This document shows positions 61,709 to 64,000 of a DNA stretch of 64,000 nucleotides, piece after piece (position 1 is the stretch's first letter; each line of letters begins with the position of its first letter). Source of the stretch: Methanoculleus sp. 7T. Its GTDB lineage: Archaea > Halobacteriota > Methanomicrobia > Methanomicrobiales > Methanoculleaceae. The DNA is taken from NCBI RefSeq assembly GCF_023195915.1, contig NZ_JALPRP010000001.1:868001-932000 (forward strand). Direction: 5' to 3'. Under the pieces are notes generated by a model. That model was not told where the DNA came from. It saw only the letters and a list, made by a program, of their open reading frames with translations, and did no database searches. Position numbers and translations under genes: made by a program.

Positions 61709-62827
61709 GTGTACTATCACCTCATCCTGACCGACAACTGCAACCTCTGCTGCACCTACTGCCGGGGGAAGGCGTTCACCGTCGAACCCCCGGAACTGCC
61801 CGATATCGCCGTCGACGAGGACCTCCCGGTGGACCTCGATATCGATCTCGCCGACCTCTACCGGTTCCTCGCAAAGGACCCCGGCGCCGTGCTGACCCTC
61901 TACGGCGGGGAACCCCTGCTCGCCATGGACCTCGTCCGCGAGGTCGTCCGCAACGCCCCGGTATCGGCGCTGATCCTCCACACCAACGGCACGCTCCTCA
62001 ACCGCCTCGAGCCCGCGGTCGCAAACCGCTTCGACACGATCCTGGTCTCCATCGATGGTCCCGAGGGGCTCACCGACGCCCACCGCGGTGAGGGGACGTT
62101 TGAGCGGATCACCACAAACCTCCGCAGCCTCGCGGCAGGCGGTTTTGCCGGCGAGGTGATCGCCCGGATGACGGTGACCGAGGATACCGATATCGTGGAG
62201 GCCGTCCGCTACCTCACGGAGAACGACCGGTTCTCATTCCCGGCCGTCCACTGGCAGATGGACGCAAACTTCTGGAACGACTACCGGATGCGGGACTACG
62301 CCGCGTGGGTGGAGGAGAGTTACAATCCAGGCATCAGGTCGCTCGCTGAGTTCTGGGTGGAGACGATGCGGGCGGAGGGGAGGGTGCTCCGGTGGTATCC
62401 CTTCATGGACCCGATGCAGGACATGCTCCTCGCTCGGCCGAGCATGCTCAGGTGCGGGTGCGGCCACGCGAACTACAGCGTCATGACCGACGGGCATATC
62501 GCGCCCTGCCCCATCATGGTCGGCATGAAGGACTACTACGTCGGGCAGATCAAGACCGCCGACCCGCTCCGCCTTCCGGTGACGGCCGTGGGGAGCCCCT
62601 GCACGGAGTGCGGCATCCTCGACTTCTGCGGCGGCCGGTGCCTCTACTCAAACATCACCCGCCCCTGGCCCGAAGAAGGGCGGCGGGTCGTCTGCGGGAC
62701 GGTGGAGAACCTCCGCCAGGCACTCTCGGCGGCGCTCCCCGAGGTCCGGGAACTCCTCAGGGAAGGGACAATCCGGATGGAAGACTTCGACCACCGGAAG
62801 TACAACAGCTGCGAGATTATACCGTGA
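61709..62827 (+). CDS. Radical SAM/SPASM protein, AF_0577-like putative peptide-modifying enzyme
   Basis: The 372-residue enzyme has the radical SAM motif CNLCCTYC (about 11-18), then LTLYGGEPLL, ILHTNGTLL and TILVSIDGPEGLTDAHRGEGTF. The C-terminal SPASM-type auxiliary-cluster region carries LRCGCGH, IAPCPIMVGM, CTECGILDFCGGRC and VVCGT, and the end reads YNSCEIIP. This is the layout of the archaeal TIGR04084 type, proposed to modify peptides or proteins; the target is unknown. No short precursor-like gene is seen beside it. The start is GTG at 61709. Confidence 0.82.
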   Translation: MYYHLILTDNCNLCCTYCRGKAFTVEPPELPDIAVDEDLPVDLDIDLADLYRFLAKDPGAVLTLYGGEPLLAMDLVREVVRNAPVSALILHTNGTLLNRLEPAVANRFDTILVSIDGPEGLTDAHRGEGTFERITTNLRSLAAGGFAGEVIARMTVTEDTDIVEAVRYLTENDRFSFPAVHWQMDANFWNDYRMRDYAAWVEESYNPGIRSLAEFWVETMRAEGRVLRWYPFMDPMQDMLLARPSMLRCGCGHANYSVMTDGHIAPCPIMVGMKDYYVGQIKTADPLRLPVTAVGSPCTECGILDFCGGRCLYSNITRPWPEEGRRVVCGTVENLRQALSAALPEVRELLREGTIRMEDFDHRKYNSCEIIP

Positions 62828-62853
62828 TGGAGAGGGGCCGGGGAAGACCGGCC

Positions 62854-63639
62854 CTACTCCTCCCCGAGCCCAGCCAGGAGTTCCTGAGCGCCCTCCACCA
62901 TGGCACGGGCGGCTTTCACCTTCGCCTTCACGACGGCGTGGTTGCCGTCCTCAAGCGCCGTCTCCGCCTCTTGGTAGAGGCTCTCGGCACGGTCCGTCCG
63001 TGCTCTCGGCTTCCTGACGTCCAGCCCCTCGACAGCCGCAAGTTCGACCTCCTCTTGGACGGCAAGGAGGTCCCCGTAGAGTTCCTCCAAGAGTTCGCGC
63101 AACTCTTCGGTCCGGGCCTCGTCCTCCTCCCGCTTCTGCCTGCCGCGCTCGCGGAGCGCCTCCCGGGCCTCCTCCTGCCCTGCAAGGATCGCCTGGAGTT
63201 CGTCCTCGACGTCCTTGACCGCCTCCGCAAGCACCTCGGCAAACGCGGTCCGTTCCTCGCGGGAGGACTCATAGCCTTCGTACGCTCCGTATGCGCCGCC
63301 GGCCGCCGCACCGCCGATGACGTCGCCGATGTCCCGCTCGCCCCTGAGGATGCCGCCGATGAGACCACCGAGACCGGCCCCGGTGACGGCTCCCGCGAGC
63401 CCTTTCTTGATCTCTTTTCGCTCCCGGTCGACGGTATAACTCACCCGGACGTTCTCTTGGTCGATAACGACCTCCATCTTCCCCTGCTCACCGATGTGCC
63501 GGATATCCATCCTCGATGTCGTCTCTCCGACATCCTGGTGCATAATCTCCGTGCCCCTGAGTGCGAGGTGCGACATCAGCCGCTCCACGAAATCTTGGTA
63601 GAGAGAGGAGACTCCCTGACCGTAATAGATAAACGCCAT
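62854..63639 (-). CDS. Hypothetical protein with glycine-zipper and coiled coil
   Basis: Three parts are visible in the 261-residue protein: an N-terminal alpha/beta region (YYGQGVSSLYQDFVERLMSHLALRG, VVIDQENVRVSYTVDRERKEIKK), a glycine-rich hydrophobic segment (GLAGAVTGAGLGGLIGGIL...GGAAAGGAYGAYEG, about 81-121) that may insert into or lie on membranes, and a long charged coiled coil (about 125-205), followed by a final helical pair. I do not recognise the family. The ATG at 63639 is preceded by ggagg. Confidence 0.72.
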   Translation of the reverse strand: MAFIYYGQGVSSLYQDFVERLMSHLALRGTEIMHQDVGETTSRMDIRHIGEQGKMEVVIDQENVRVSYTVDRERKEIKKGLAGAVTGAGLGGLIGGILRGERDIGDVIGGAAAGGAYGAYEGYESSREERTAFAEVLAEAVKDVEDELQAILAGQEEAREALRERGRQKREEDEARTEELRELLEELYGDLLAVQEEVELAAVEGLDVRKPRARTDRAESLYQEAETALEDGNHAVVKAKVKAARAMVEGAQELLAGLGEE

Positions 63640-63798
63640 ACGTACCTCCGTTCTGCCGTTCGATAATAAAGGCTCCGGCATCATAGGATAAAAACCTTTT
63701 CAGGCGTGATTTTCTTGAAAAATGACCTAAACTAAAAACCGCTTGTCGGGAGAGAGCAACATTCATCCGGCCGGAAGGACGAACACTTTCCAGATACC

Positions 63799-63963
63799 AT
63801 GACGAAAATCGGGCTCATCCTCTGCAGAATCGGGCTCCACCGCTGGGGCAGGAAGCGGGGCTACGACGAGTACTCGTCAAACGTCATCGAGTGGGAGCAG
63901 CGGTGCGAGCGGTGCGGAACGAGGAAGCGGTGGGTCGAGGTGAAGCGGGACCGCAGGCGCTGA
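63799..63963 (+). CDS. Small zinc-ribbon-like protein (54 residues)
   Basis: A 54-residue frame with ATG at 63799 reads LCRIGLHRWGRKRGYDEYS near the start and QRCERCGTRKRW in the second half. The Cys-x4-His plus CxxCG spacing resembles the small DUF1660-type zinc proteins. The protein is very basic (ending KRDRRR), so it might touch nucleic acid. Codon use matches the neighbours. Confidence 0.6.
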   Translation: MTKIGLILCRIGLHRWGRKRGYDEYSSNVIEWEQRCERCGTRKRWVEVKRDRRR

Positions 63964-64000
63964 CGGCTCAAACGCCGCCTGCGGCACCGGCATCCCGAAC

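Overview
The window is archaeal and comes from a hydrogenotrophic methanogen, most likely a Methanoculleus-like member of the Methanomicrobiales. The evidence is a methyl-coenzyme M reductase operon (mcrB-D-G-A), a formylmethanofuran dehydrogenase operon (fwdD-B-A-C), a six-subunit Ech-type [NiFe] hydrogenase operon, an MptE-like methanopterin enzyme, a putative beta-lysine acetyltransferase (AblB), high GC, archaeal TATA boxes and several leaderless or GTG/TTG starts. The genus is inferred, not shown directly.

Layout. 1-2155: start of an unidentified gene, mptE and a TrkA-N/DHH phosphoesterase, tightly overlapped on the minus strand. 2227-2300: tRNA-Lys(CUU). 2670-9750: sensory region with a CheW/soluble chemoreceptor pair, a winged-helix protein with seven PAS domains and no kinase, and two decayed PAS genes. 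9767-13621: divergent ABC exporter cluster, in which one permease is fused to a PrsW-like intramembrane protease domain. 13622-14602: cluster of a GC-rich palindromic repeat family. 14603-28779: mostly single genes, including two radical SAM enzymes, tandem PRC-barrel paralogs, ablB, a geranylgeranyl-reductase-family flavoprotein, a GH13 glycosidase, PHP, MerR, TPR, HNH and Clp-fold protease proteins. 29193-33537: mcr operon, reading left. 33538-35182: 1.6 kb AT-rich divergent control region ending in a long structured leader. 35183-42048: fwdDBAC followed by two different moeA paralogs, so the tungsto/molybdopterin enzyme sits with cofactor-insertion genes. 42445-45699: DnaQ-like protein, bacterial-type RNase III with an altered catalytic residue, a DUF362 iron-sulfur protein and a HIT hydrolase. 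45980-51073: ech operon. 51440-63963: disulfide oxidoreductase, a second DnaQ-like paralog, secreted proteins, a CaCA antiporter, a P-type ATPase with no start codon for its N-terminus, a cupin, a peptide-modifying-type radical SAM enzyme, and small proteins.

Metabolic logic: Fwd carries out the first step of CO2 reduction to methane and Mcr the last. Ech can supply low-potential reduced ferredoxin for Fwd at the expense of the ion gradient. The two MoeA proteins would load W or Mo into the pterin of Fwd. MptE makes part of the C1 carrier.

The most unusual sequence feature is a dispersed palindromic repeat, found in at least four intergenic places, with one further copy lying in frame inside the coding sequence of a radical SAM/helix-hairpin-helix protein (about 19787-19885). 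Other points of note are the ABC permease-PrsW fusion, the structured fwd leader, the Asp-to-Asn change in RNase III, and a DnaQ-like paralog whose catalytic aspartate codon lies upstream of its only start codon.
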